Source: JAZMZS01 sp045120955 (GTDB taxonomy: Bacteria > Bacillota > Clostridia > Oscillospirales > CAG-272). From it: 64,000 bases of DNA. The stretch covers positions 33,312 through 97,311 of the forward strand of contig JBGVFH010000072.1 of the NCBI GenBank assembly GCA_045120955.1, in the 5' to 3' direction. The translations under genes were made by a program, and so were the position numbers. The notes under the pieces were generated by a model, which saw only the letters and a program-made list of their open reading frames with translations, searched no databases and was not told the origin of the DNA. Each line of letters opens with the position of its first letter. Positions within the stretch are counted from its first letter, which is position 1. Positions 16,930-26,044 of this stretch are shown here, piece after piece.

Positions 16930-18864
16930 TCATATCGAGTTAAGTTCATTTGTCGGCGGCAGGCAATGGTGCCCTTTGCAGACATAATAGGTCGTTTTGT
17001 TGTCTCTGAGCGGTTGCTCTTTGGAAGGGTGCTTCAAAACAGCCGCCGCATCAAGCGGAAGAGAGAGGGGCAATCGAGTTGTGTCTGTTTGTGCATCGGG
17101 GATGACGGTTATCTTTATCGGCGGCTCGCTGTACTCTAAAAGCGCTGTCAAAAACATTCCGTAGCCGGCTGGGTAGCCGCAAGCATCGGCGGCAAGAAAA
17201 TCCAACTGCTTTGCGGCGGCGTTTTGATATTTTTCTTCATCTGTCAGCATCGACAGCCTCACAAGGTTATATGCCATTACCGAATTGCCGCTGGGTATGG
17301 CTCCGTCATAGGTCTCTTTCGGACGAACGATCAGCTCCTCGCTGTCCTCGCCGTATAAATAAAAACCGTCTGTGTTATCGCTGAAGTCATCCATGACCTT
17401 ATCACACAAGTGCTTCGCACGCTCCAAATATTCGTTGTTTAATGTTGCCTTGTAGAGAGCCAGCTCAGCAAAAGCGTATCCGGCATAATCGCAGAGGAAA
17501 CCTTTTACGCCCCTCTTGCCGTCACGGAAGCTGACAAAGAGGGTGTCGTTTTCCGAAAGATGCTTCTGTATAAACGCATCGGCGTTTTTAGCGGCACAAA
17601 GATACTGCTCATTTTTGCTGACAAGGTACAGCTCGCACATAGCGGCAATCATCAGGGAGTTCCATGCAGTAAGGATCTTATCATCCAAATGGAGGGAATA
17701 TCGCTTTTTTCGATAATCATTCAGCTTTGGAAAAAACGAGTCAAAGGCTTTGTCGTGCGGGTCGCTTCTCAATAAATTCGGTATATTCTTTCCCTCAAAG
17801 TTCCCTGCATCTGTAATATCAAAACGTCGGTTAAAGGCACTGCCGTCTTTCTCTCCCAATACACTGGTGATCTCATGCGGGTAAAAGAGATAGTATTTGC
17901 CCTCTTCTCCTTCACTGTCGGCATCCTGTGCGCTGTAAAAACCGCCCTCGGGGGATGTCATTTCCCGCAGAATATAATCGGCGGTCTTTACGGCAATTTC
18001 GAGATATAACGGCTTTTGGGTCATGGCATAGGCTTTACAATACGCTAATATCAGCAACGCATTGTCGTAGAGCATTTTTTCAAAATGCGGAACAAGAAAT
18101 TTATTATCTGTACTATAACGGCAAAAACCAAACCCGATATGGTCAAACATTCCGCCTCGGTACATTTGCACAAGCGTATGCTCTGCCATTTTCAAACACT
18201 CTGCATCCTTGATACGCTCATAATAAGAAAGAAGAAACAACAGATTATGCGGCGTTGGGAATTTCGGTGCACGCCCAAACCCGCCGTGTTTGGAATCGTA
18301 GAGCCGCTTATACAGCTCGACCGCAGAATGAAGCAGCCCCTCATCGGCTGTGCCGTGAGCCGCATCAGACTTGTTCAGATGTGCGGTAATTCCTTCAGAC
18401 TGTTTTAGCAGAGTGCTGCGGTCATTTTCCCATTTGTCGTGTATTGTGAGAAGAAGCTCACGCATACCTATCATCCCGCCTCGAGTGTTTTTGGGAAAAT
18501 AAGTTCCCGCAAAAAACGGTTTTTGTTGGGCAGTCATAAAAATGCTGGTGGGCCAGCCGCCGCTGCCTGTGAACGCCTGACATACTGCCATGTATACGCT
18601 GTCGATATCGGGGCGTTCTTCCTTATCCACCTTGACGGAAATAAAATGGCGGTTCAAAATTTCGGCAATTTCCTCATCCTCAAAGCTCTCATGAGCGAGA
18701 ACGTGGCACCAATGGCAGGCACTGTAGCCTATGCTTAAAAAGATCGGCTTGTCTTCCGTTTTGGCTTTGTCAAATGCTTCTTTTCCCCAAGGATACCAAT
18801 CCACAGGATTATCCTTGTGCTGCAGAAGGTATGGGCTGGTTTCATACTGTAATCGATTGCTCAA
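16930..18864 (-). CDS. DUF255 thioredoxin-domain protein (YyaL/SPATA20 family)
   Basis: The 644-residue protein begins with a thioredoxin-like DUF255 domain holding the family's invariant stretch YLLQHKDNPVDWYPWG and the redox-type motif CHWCHVLAHESF. A six-hairpin (alpha/alpha) barrel like that of cellobiose 2-epimerases follows, with FPTPHNLLFLL and FCRYSTDNKFLVPHFEKMLY. The biochemical role is not established for the family. The frame is open to 18921, but GAGGTG at 18870-18876 positions a TTG start at 18864 just before the conserved SNRLQYETSPYL. It is transcribed alone. Confidence 0.9.
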   Translation of the reverse strand: MSNRLQYETSPYLLQHKDNPVDWYPWGKEAFDKAKTEDKPIFLSIGYSACHWCHVLAHESFEDEEIAEILNRHFISVKVDKEERPDIDSVYMAVCQAFTGSGGWPTSIFMTAQQKPFFAGTYFPKNTRGGMIGMRELLLTIHDKWENDRSTLLKQSEGITAHLNKSDAAHGTADEGLLHSAVELYKRLYDSKHGGFGRAPKFPTPHNLLFLLSYYERIKDAECLKMAEHTLVQMYRGGMFDHIGFGFCRYSTDNKFLVPHFEKMLYDNALLILAYCKAYAMTQKPLYLEIAVKTADYILREMTSPEGGFYSAQDADSEGEEGKYYLFYPHEITSVLGEKDGSAFNRRFDITDAGNFEGKNIPNLLRSDPHDKAFDSFFPKLNDYRKKRYSLHLDDKILTAWNSLMIAAMCELYLVSKNEQYLCAAKNADAFIQKHLSENDTLFVSFRDGKRGVKGFLCDYAGYAFAELALYKATLNNEYLERAKHLCDKVMDDFSDNTDGFYLYGEDSEELIVRPKETYDGAIPSGNSVMAYNLVRLSMLTDEEKYQNAAAKQLDFLAADACGYPAGYGMFLTALLEYSEPPIKITVIPDAQTDTTRLPLSLPLDAAAVLKHPSKEQPLRDNKTTYYVCKGHHCLPPTNELNSI

Positions 18865-18988
18865 ACTATCACCTCTTTCATTATTATAATTAGCATTTGC
18901 AGCCTTTGACGTATTATTCAAGATCGGAATGTATAGTGATGCCGGATGTGGTTAAAATACAAGTACCGACACGCAAGGAGGCAGTAGT

Positions 18989-19168
18989 ATGGAACAGGGT
19001 GAGATGCCGATAGGCTTCAGTATGGCACTTGCGCAAAATCCGCAAGCGATGCAGAAATTTGCTATGCTCAGCGAAGAAAAAAAGAAGCAGATCATCGACG
19101 GAACAAATGCCGTTGGGTCAAAAGAGGAAATGCATCGGTATGTCAATAAAATTTTATCCGAAGCGTAA
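18989..19168 (+). CDS. Small conserved-looking protein, 59 residues
   Basis: A 60-codon frame starts at an ATG with AAGGAGG 7 bp upstream. The product starts MEQGEMPIGFSMALAQNPQA and contains FAMLSEEKKKQIIDG and SKEEMHRYVNKIL, a mostly helical, charged sequence. I recall similar short 'GFGMALAQNPEAM...' proteins in other Clostridia, but no function is known to me. It lies between the DUF255 gene and malic enzyme and is followed 10 bp later by a hairpin-rich repeat that could end its transcript. Confidence 0.75.
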   Translation: MEQGEMPIGFSMALAQNPQAMQKFAMLSEEKKKQIIDGTNAVGSKEEMHRYVNKILSEA

Positions 19169-19178
19169 AAGGGGTTGT

Positions 19179-19305
19179 AAAAAAGCCCGGACCGCCAAAA
19201 GAGAAGAAAAGCATTGAAAACACGAGGGCTTCAATGCTTTGAGCGAAATATTGATCACAGCTAAAATACGGCAAGAAAGCGGGCACTGCCCGCTTTCTTG
19301 CTGCA
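19179..19305. repeat. Left arm of a 127-bp inverted repeat around the malic enzyme gene
   Basis: The segment from AAAAAAGCCCGGACCGCC to TTCTTGCTGCA is repeated in reverse complement at 20845-20972 with only about eight differences and one indel. It contains two internal hairpins: GCATTGAA/TTCAATGC and the perfect palindrome AGAAAGCGGGCACTGCCCGCTTTCT. Confidence 0.9.
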
Positions 19306-19422
19306 TATCTCTTAATGTTAATATGATCGTGAAAACTGTATCTTTTTGATTATCATTATTTTACGATTTGAGGGGATGCTTGTATAATAAATACGTGCGG
19401 TCAATACGAGCTTGTTTAGCTC

Positions 19423-20595
19423 TTATATTCTTGCAACGCCCGTTTTCTTTGCCGCTTCGATAACGGCATTGGCTACGACCTGCGCCACCTTTTTGTCGAG
19501 AGCACTGACGATGATGTTATCCTCGCAAAGCTCCGAGTCGGGTATGAGAGCGGCGAGTGCTCTTGACGTAGCGACCTTCATCTCCTCATTTATGCACGAT
19601 GCACGGCAGTCAAGCGCACCTCTGAATATTCCGGGGAACGCAAGCACGTTGTTTATCTGATTTGGAAAGTCGCTTCTTCCCGTTCCGACAACTCTTGCCC
19701 CCGCCTTTTTCGCAAGGTCGGGCATGATCTCGGGGGTGGGGTTTGCCATTGGGAAAACTATTGCATCGCTTGCCATGGATCTTACCATTTCTTCGCTGAC
19801 GATACCCGGTGCTGATACACCGATAAATACGTCCGCTCCCTTCATAGCAGCGGAGAGGTCGCCCATGACCATATCCTTGTTTGTAAGCTCGGCTATCTCC
19901 GCATGAGCAGCATTAAGCTCGGGCATTCCCTTGCAGATAATTCCGAAACGGTCTACCATGGTAAGATTTTTTACACCCATGTTCAGCAGGTGCTTACCGA
20001 TAGCAATGCCTGCGGAGCCTGCTCCGTTTATGACCACCTTCACCTTTGCTATATCCTTGTTTACAACACGCAGAGCATTGAGCAGAGCCGCCGCTACAAC
20101 GATGGCTGTTCCGTGCTGGTCATCGTGAAATACGGGAATATCGCATATCTGCTTTAGCTTTTCTTCAATCTCAAAGCAACGGGGCGCAGAGATATCCTCA
20201 AGATTGATACCGCCAAATGAGCCTGAGATGAGGTATATTGTCCGCACTATCTCATCAACATCCTTTGAACGGATGCATATAGGGAATGCATCAACATCCG
20301 CAAACTCCTTGAACAGCGCACATTTGCCCTCCATTACGGGCATTCCCGCCTCGGGGCCGATGTCACCCAGACCGAGCACCGCCGTGCCGTCTGTAATTAC
20401 CGCAACGAGCTTTGAGCGGCGGGTAAGCTCAAAGGACTTGTCATAATCGTTATGTATCACCATGCAAGGCTCGGCTACTCCGGGGGTATAAGCGAGCGAA
20501 AGATCCTTTCTGTCCTTTACGCTGACACGGGATACGACCTCTATCTTGCCTTGCCATTCATAATGCGCTTTGAGCGATTCTTCTCTGATATCCAT
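19423..20595 (-). CDS. Malic enzyme (malate dehydrogenase, oxaloacetate-decarboxylating)
   Basis: The 390-residue protein is the short bacterial malic enzyme that converts malate to pyruvate and CO2 with NAD(P) reduction. Seen are LAYTPGVAEPC, the metal/substrate block SFGGINLEDISAPRCF, FHDDQHGTAIV and the Rossmann motif GAGSAGIAIG. It lacks the C-terminal phosphotransacetylase-like extension of long MaeB forms. The ATG at 20595 has AGAGGTG at good spacing; an in-frame GTG at 20604 falls inside that ribosome site. Cofactor preference cannot be decided here. The gene stands alone between two arms of an inverted repeat. Confidence 0.93.
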   Translation of the reverse strand: MDIREESLKAHYEWQGKIEVVSRVSVKDRKDLSLAYTPGVAEPCMVIHNDYDKSFELTRRSKLVAVITDGTAVLGLGDIGPEAGMPVMEGKCALFKEFADVDAFPICIRSKDVDEIVRTIYLISGSFGGINLEDISAPRCFEIEEKLKQICDIPVFHDDQHGTAIVVAAALLNALRVVNKDIAKVKVVINGAGSAGIAIGKHLLNMGVKNLTMVDRFGIICKGMPELNAAHAEIAELTNKDMVMGDLSAAMKGADVFIGVSAPGIVSEEMVRSMASDAIVFPMANPTPEIMPDLAKKAGARVVGTGRSDFPNQINNVLAFPGIFRGALDCRASCINEEMKVATSRALAALIPDSELCEDNIIVSALDKKVAQVVANAVIEAAKKTGVARI

Positions 20596-20844
20596 TTTAT
20601 GCACCTCTTTGTTTTTGCCCTCTCGGGTCTTCGTGATATTTATTTAAAGCAAAAAACTTCTGTCTGACAGAGTATATTCTATCACAAAAAATCTCACTTT
20701 CAAGAGAAAGTGAAAAAAACTTGCAAAAAATTGAAACAGAAAGAGTGAGTGCGGCACGCCACGCAGGGGATAAGAAAAAATGTTCAGAACAAACAAACAT
20801 CCACCCTCGACGTATGTAAATACGCCTCACGGGTGGATCTTGCT

Positions 20845-20972
20845 TGCAACAAGAAAGCGGGCAGTGCCCGCTTTCTTACCGTATTTTGGTTGTGATCGAT
20901 ATCTCGCTCAAAGCATTGAAGCCCTCGTGTTTTCAATGCTTTTCTTCTCTTTTTGGCGGTTCGGGCTTTTTT
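20845..20972. repeat. Right arm of the inverted repeat around the malic enzyme gene
   Basis: This is the reverse-complement copy of 19179-19305. It also lies just beyond the 3' end of the esterase gene, where its hairpins and T run could serve as terminator. The rest of 20596-21009 holds the malic enzyme leader and no gene. Confidence 0.9.
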
Positions 20973-21009
20973 ATATTCCCTATCCTATCTATCAATTCTA
21001 TCCTATACT

Positions 21010-22296
21010 TTATTCTGCAGCTTCTCTCTTTTGAGAAAACAGCCAGTCATACAGTCCCTCGGTGTCTGCGGTCATGGACCATATGCCGTGGCCTGCACCC
21101 TCAAATGACGTATACTTTATGTCGTCTCTGCCTGCAGCCTTAAGCGCCTCGTACATTTTCTGTGAGCTTTCATACGGAACCACCTCATCAGCTGTGCCAT
21201 GGAATATCCAAATTGCAACATCGTCAAAGAGCGATACGGCATTCGGGTCGCCCGCACCCGCAACGGGAATGGCAGCCGCAAACATATCGGGGTTTCTTGT
21301 GAGAAGATCCCAGGTTGCAAAGCCGCCCATGCTCATTCCGTAAAGATACAGTCTGCTCTCATCTACCGACAGCTGCTCTCTTGCATCGGCGAACAGCTCT
21401 GTGACAGCCTTCATATATGCAGTCGGCTGGGTATTGATAAAATCGTACGTTATTTGGTTCCATGCGCTTACAGGTACCCATTTTGCGGTTGTGGGACAGC
21501 AAGGAGCGATAACTATCGTTTCGTTTGCGTATTTGCCGCTCTCAAGATTGCGCAAGAACTTCGCCTCGCCCTTTGTTATATGCGAGTTATCAGAGCATCT
21601 TACGCCTGCGCTGTGCATATAGAGTATGCACGGGTAAGCCTTTGTACTGTCATAGTTTTTGGGCATATATATCTGGCATTGCAGCTCTGTTCCGTCAGCT
21701 GCGGGATATACGAGCGCATTCCAGCCTGCATTGAGTTTTTCAACATTTATTCCCACGTCAACACTTCCTTTATGATCAATATTGCTCGGGATATAGAGCG
21801 ATGTACCGCTCATTCCCCGTATATAATTTTTATACAGCCACTCTGCCCCCGCCCTTGCGGCAGTAACCGAGCCTGCACCGACAACGAGCTTGTCACCGAC
21901 CCATTTTACGCAAAATTCCCCTTGCTTGAGTCCTTCGCACGCTGTCTTTGATTCTTCTCTGTTCGTCTCGCCTACCAATATCTCATATTGCTGAGACGAT
22001 GATGCAGCCTTGTCCGATTTTACAAATATGTTTTTGCCCGTTGCGTCAAAAACCTCTGTGCGAATGCTCGTGCACACCTCAGTCAAAGCGGAGTATGCAT
22101 CAGCCCCGACCACGATTATGTATTCCGTTCCGTCGGTGCTTGCGATAAGCTTTCCTTTGTCTTCCGTTTGGGCAGACGTGTCCGTGCCGGCATCCGTTAC
22201 AGCCGTGCTTTCGTCATTCGGCGCATCGGGCGAGTTGCACGCCGTGAATGAAAACAGCATCGTAAACAGCAAAAGTACGCATATTAGTTTTTTCAT
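21010..22296 (-). CDS. Secreted lipoprotein esterase/peptidase with alpha/beta-hydrolase fold
   Basis: The 428-residue protein has a signal peptide with lipobox FTAC, a Ser/Thr/Asp spacer, an N-terminal domain to about residue 190 and then an alpha/beta hydrolase of the PHB-depolymerase/feruloyl-esterase type. The nucleophile elbow is GMSMGG, the acid is probably in HGTADEVVPY and the base in GAGHGIW. The domain begins with CQIYMPKNYDSTKAYPCILY. It probably cleaves ester links on extracellular polymers; the substrate is unknown. It is transcribed alone from the AT-rich region upstream of 22296. Confidence 0.85.
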   Translation of the reverse strand: MKKLICVLLLFTMLFSFTACNSPDAPNDESTAVTDAGTDTSAQTEDKGKLIASTDGTEYIIVVGADAYSALTEVCTSIRTEVFDATGKNIFVKSDKAASSSQQYEILVGETNREESKTACEGLKQGEFCVKWVGDKLVVGAGSVTAARAGAEWLYKNYIRGMSGTSLYIPSNIDHKGSVDVGINVEKLNAGWNALVYPAADGTELQCQIYMPKNYDSTKAYPCILYMHSAGVRCSDNSHITKGEAKFLRNLESGKYANETIVIAPCCPTTAKWVPVSAWNQITYDFINTQPTAYMKAVTELFADAREQLSVDESRLYLYGMSMGGFATWDLLTRNPDMFAAAIPVAGAGDPNAVSLFDDVAIWIFHGTADEVVPYESSQKMYEALKAAGRDDIKYTSFEGAGHGIWSMTADTEGLYDWLFSQKREAAE

Positions 22297-22565
22297 TCTT
22301 TCCTCCTCAAGATAAGTGCGAAATGCCGTTTGCTTATATAAGTATACAACAGCCGAAATAATTTAAAAATACAAAAAACTTTTAATTTTTTCGGTGCTTT
22401 TTTGTTTATGATACCACAAAAAAGGAAATTGTCAACAGCAATCTAAAAGATGCAACATATTTGTTATCGGTTTGGCACAATTCATACAATTTGCTCCCGC
22501 TTTTTGCAGAAAGGTATTTTTGCAGGGCAAAGAATATATTTTTCTCTCAAATTTATAAATATTTA

Positions 22566-22594
22566 TTGATTTGTTGATAATTTAGCGTTATAAT
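22566..22594 (+). promoter_or_regulatory. Promoter of the WalJ-like/rlmH genes
   Basis: TTGATT (22566-22571) and TATAAT (22589-22594) are 17 bp apart, 36 bp before the start codon. The remainder of the 330-bp divergent gap (22297-22565) is AT-rich leader sequence with no gene. Confidence 0.65.
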
Positions 22595-22630
22595 TTATAC
22601 TAAAAGATAAAATGGATAATTATATTTAAA

Positions 22631-23419
22631 ATGAAAGATATACGAATATACTCTCTTTTTTCAGGCTCCTCAGGTAATTGCCATTATATAAAGCTCGGGG
22701 AGCAGGAAATTCTGATAGATGCGGGCAAAAATGCAAAAGCCATCGTTGAATCGCTTACAAGTATCGGAACGGATATTTCAAACATCAGCTCGATATACAT
22801 AACGCATGAGCACGCAGACCACATCGCCGCATTGAGGGTCCTGCAAAAAAAGAATAAGAGCATGAGGCTGTGCGCTCATCCCTTGTGCGCACAGGGGATA
22901 GCCGAGAGCGGAGCGGACGTGTCGGAAGTGACGGAGATGACCGCAGACGGATGCCTGTGTGACGGCAAGCTCAGGATAAAGGCGTTTTCGGTTCCGCACG
23001 ACTCACGTGCGTGTCTTGGCTACAGGATCGAATACGGCACGAACGGGGGCGGCTTGCGTGTGGGAGTGGCGACCGATATAGGGCATCTGACCTGCGAGGT
23101 GGCGGACGGTCTTATCGGATGCGATGCCGTTATTGTTGAGTCGAACCACGATGTGCAAATGCTGCGATGCGGTCCGTACCCTCAGTATCTGAAGGAGCGC
23201 ATCTTTTCGGCAAACGGACATCTCTCAAACGAGTCCTGCGCCAAGCTGTGCGCATACCTGTCAAAGAACGGAGCTACGCATTTTATGCTTGCTCACGTCT
23301 CGAAGGAAAACAATACGCGTCAGCTCGCCATGCATCTTACAGCCGAGGCTGTCGCTGAGTCCAACGCACGGGTAACGGCGGCTCTGCCAAACGAGCCCGT
23401 GTGCCTGTACGAAAGTTAA
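22631..23419 (+). CDS. MBL-fold metallo-hydrolase (WalJ/YycJ-like)
   Basis: The 262-residue protein has the metallo-beta-lactamase fold signature THEHADH near residue 55-61, a typical start LFSGSSGNCHYI and later metal-ligand blocks ATDIGH and ESNHD. YycJ/WalJ proteins are exonuclease-like MBL enzymes linked to DNA repair and cell-wall stress control. It is followed 22 bp later by rlmH, an order common in Firmicutes, although the WalRK kinase genes are not present here. Confidence 0.88.
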   Translation: MKDIRIYSLFSGSSGNCHYIKLGEQEILIDAGKNAKAIVESLTSIGTDISNISSIYITHEHADHIAALRVLQKKNKSMRLCAHPLCAQGIAESGADVSEVTEMTADGCLCDGKLRIKAFSVPHDSRACLGYRIEYGTNGGGLRVGVATDIGHLTCEVADGLIGCDAVIVESNHDVQMLRCGPYPQYLKERIFSANGHLSNESCAKLCAYLSKNGATHFMLAHVSKENNTRQLAMHLTAEAVAESNARVTAALPNEPVCLYES

Positions 23420-23441
23420 AAAAGAAAAGAAACGAAACATT

Positions 23442-23921
23442 ATGCTCAAAATTACAGTCATATCGGTAGGACAGCTAAAGGAATCCTATTACCGCCAAGC
23501 GATAGATGAATATGAAAAGCGGATGTCGGCATTTTGCAAGATATCAAACATCAATCTCAAGGAAACGCCCTTTGACGAAAAGGGCGGCGAGTCGCTTGTG
23601 TCGGCGGCGCTTGAACAAGAGGGGGAGAGGATACTCTCGCAAATACCCAAAAACGCATACAAGATAGCGCTTTGCATAGAGGGTAAGGAGCTGTCAAGCG
23701 AGCAGTTTGCCGGTGTGCTTGATACCGTCAGCACGCAGTGCGGCGAGTGCGTCTTTATCATCGGCTCCAGCCACGGACTGTGCGACAAGGTGAAAAAAGC
23801 GTGCGATATGCGCCTGTCTCTCTCAAAAATGACCTTTCCGCACAGACTTGCCAGAGTTATGCTATCTGAGGCGCTTTACCGATCGCTGTCGATAAACGCA
23901 GGACGCAAGTATCACAAGTAA
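23442..23921 (+). CDS. rlmH: 23S rRNA pseudouridine(1915) N3-methyltransferase
   Basis: The 159-residue SPOUT methyltransferase matches RlmH in length and motifs: the start KITVISVGQLKE, the knot region FIIGSSHGLCD and LSLSKMTFPHRLARVMLSEALYR near the C-terminus ending in RKYHK. It methylates pseudouridine 1915 in helix 69 of 23S rRNA using SAM. It is in the same transcription unit as the WalJ-like gene. Confidence 0.95.
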   Translation: MLKITVISVGQLKESYYRQAIDEYEKRMSAFCKISNINLKETPFDEKGGESLVSAALEQEGERILSQIPKNAYKIALCIEGKELSSEQFAGVLDTVSTQCGECVFIIGSSHGLCDKVKKACDMRLSLSKMTFPHRLARVMLSEALYRSLSINAGRKYHK

Positions 23922-23953
23922 TTTCGCAAAAATACGAAAACGGATGGTAATGT

Positions 23954-25975
23954 ATGAAAAGATTTTTTTCTCACATAGCAAAAAGAATAGCCCCTATGGC
24001 GTTGCTTTCGGCAATACTCGTTGCCGCTATACTGTATCAAAACGGTGTGTATGAGATAGCCTTTATCACACGCAGCGACAACTACGACGGGCAGCAGCAG
24101 ACGGGTACGGATACGCCCTCGACCCCGATCTTCTCTGACGGCGCTGTTGAAAACACGGATGCGCCTTTAGTGTCGGACAGCGTTTTGGACGAGCTTAACG
24201 GTTCGTCAAACATATCCTCGGACAGCTCATCCGCAGATAGCGAGACGAGACGCCCCGAGCTTGATATGAGCGGAAAATACGAGAGCTTCGGAAAGCTCTC
24301 CGACTACACCTCGCAAAATTTCAGCATATCCTACAAGGATTATACTTCATCCAGCGTCCTTGCCGAGATCACTCTGGACGGCTCTCTGCTTCCCTCCAAT
24401 CTTTACGGAGGCAACAGAATATACGTAAAGTTTACAAGTGCGGTAGACAAGGAGGATGGTATTCCTTATTCCGTTCGGGAATTTGACTCGGATACCTCTA
24501 TGGCTGTAGAGCTGTATATGGGATATATCATCATCGACAACGGCGAGACGCTTTCGCTCTTTTCGGGAGAGGGAGCACAGCTTGGCAGCTTTGACCGTAT
24601 GTATTTTACTCCGGCATATACCAGAGACTCTGAGAACAATGCCCTTTTCTATCTGACCCAGCAAGGCTCTGAAGATTTTTACCGTTTTGATACTGCATCA
24701 AGAAATTTTGTTTTGGCAGACTATGACGACGAGCTTGACAACAGAGGGTTGTATTTTGACTATACTCCCGATTATGGGCTGAGTGACAACGAGTATAACA
24801 GATACAACGCTATCGTCAACTGCATTGTTGAGATGACTCACGAGCAGGCGTTTGACTATACAGCGCCGAACACCGCACCTCCGATAACAGAACCCGCACC
24901 GGATACAACAGCACCCGAAACGGAGACATCGGCACCCGAAACCGAGACATCAGCACCCGAAACCGAGACATCGGCACCCGAAACCGAAACATCGGCACCC
25001 GAAACCGAAACATCGGCACCCGAAACTGAAACATCGGCACCCGAAACTGAAACATCTTCGCCTGAAACAGAGACTTCAAGCTCCGAGACGGATACCTCCG
25101 CTGAGGACACAAGTACGCAGACGCTGCTGAGAAGACTTCCGAGGACAGAGATACTTTTTGCATCAGATACTGTCATGGAGCTTCTCAACGCCGCTCCCTC
25201 AGGCTCTACTACGACAAATTATTCAAACTATACGCTCTCAGAGGACGGAAAGACGGTATTTGTTGAGCTGATGGAAAGACGTTGGGCTTTTGATGTAGCT
25301 GACTATATGCAGTCGCAGGAATATCTCAGCGCCCCCGATGACAAAAAGCTTTCGGAGCATTACAAATACTATCGTCTGTACAACTTCACCGACGGACTTT
25401 GCGCTACGGTCGCACGTGACGGAGTTCTCAGCTTCAGAGATACCGCGGGAAATGAGATAATTTCCCGTGATACGGAATACTTCGGTCAGAACAACAGAAA
25501 GCTGCTGACAAGCTACGCCGAGCCTCTTCTCAAGGGTATCGACTCTATCGGCTCGCTTTATTTTGACGACGGGCTTGTAATGATAAGACAGATAGATATA
25601 GACTCGCAGTTCACAGACAAGCTCTCGGGCGACTATTCCTATCTTGTTGACAAAAACGGAAAGAAGTTCAGCATCCCAGCGGGATATGAGCTCATCGCTT
25701 ATTCAGACGGTGTGCTTTTGCTCGAAAAGGACGGCTACTACGGCTATTACAGCAATGAGGGCAAGTGGATAGCACAGCCTATATTTACATACGCACGTCC
25801 TTTTGCCCAAGGGCTCGGCGTTATAGGCTTTTCCGGCTCTAAAAAGGGTGTTGTCGATACGCAGGGAAATCTCATAATACCGTTTAAGTACGACTACATC
25901 TCGCAGGTATCGAGCGGAATAATAGCGCTTTACGGCGATGAAGGCTGGAAGCTCATCGCAAAAATGGACAAATGA
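23954..25975 (+). CDS. Membrane-anchored WG-repeat protein with tandem APETETS linker
   Basis: The 673-residue protein starts with a basic segment and one hydrophobic helix (PMALLSAILVAAILY) that anchors it, with the rest outside. An N-terminal propeller-like region is followed by seven perfect APETETS heptapeptides plus two variants (residues about 320-382), then WG-type repeats such as YGYYSNEGKWIAQPIFTYAR and GVVDTQGNLIIPFKYD. WG repeats usually bind proteins or glycans. It follows rlmH by 32 bp and may share its transcript. Function unknown. Confidence 0.85.
   Translation: MKRFFSHIAKRIAPMALLSAILVAAILYQNGVYEIAFITRSDNYDGQQQTGTDTPSTPIFSDGAVENTDAPLVSDSVLDELNGSSNISSDSSSADSETRRPELDMSGKYESFGKLSDYTSQNFSISYKDYTSSSVLAEITLDGSLLPSNLYGGNRIYVKFTSAVDKEDGIPYSVREFDSDTSMAVELYMGYIIIDNGETLSLFSGEGAQLGSFDRMYFTPAYTRDSENNALFYLTQQGSEDFYRFDTASRNFVLADYDDELDNRGLYFDYTPDYGLSDNEYNRYNAIVNCIVEMTHEQAFDYTAPNTAPPITEPAPDTTAPETETSAPETETSAPETETSAPETETSAPETETSAPETETSAPETETSSPETETSSSETDTSAEDTSTQTLLRRLPRTEILFASDTVMELLNAAPSGSTTTNYSNYTLSEDGKTVFVELMERRWAFDVADYMQSQEYLSAPDDKKLSEHYKYYRLYNFTDGLCATVARDGVLSFRDTAGNEIISRDTEYFGQNNRKLLTSYAEPLLKGIDSIGSLYFDDGLVMIRQIDIDSQFTDKLSGDYSYLVDKNGKKFSIPAGYELIAYSDGVLLLEKDGYYGYYSNEGKWIAQPIFTYARPFAQGLGVIGFSGSKKGVVDTQGNLIIPFKYDYISQVSSGIIALYGDEGWKLIAKMDK
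24911..25099 (+). repeat. Tandem 21-bp repeat inside the WG-repeat gene
   Basis: Nine units of 21 bp encode APETETS (7 copies), SPETETS and SSETDTS. The units differ only at a few third positions, as expected for a recently expanded array that can vary in copy number. Confidence 0.9.
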
Positions 25976-26044
25976 TAATCACAAATACACAGCCTGGACT
26001 TTTGTTCAGGCTGTGGCATTTGATAAATAACAAAACGGACAAGA

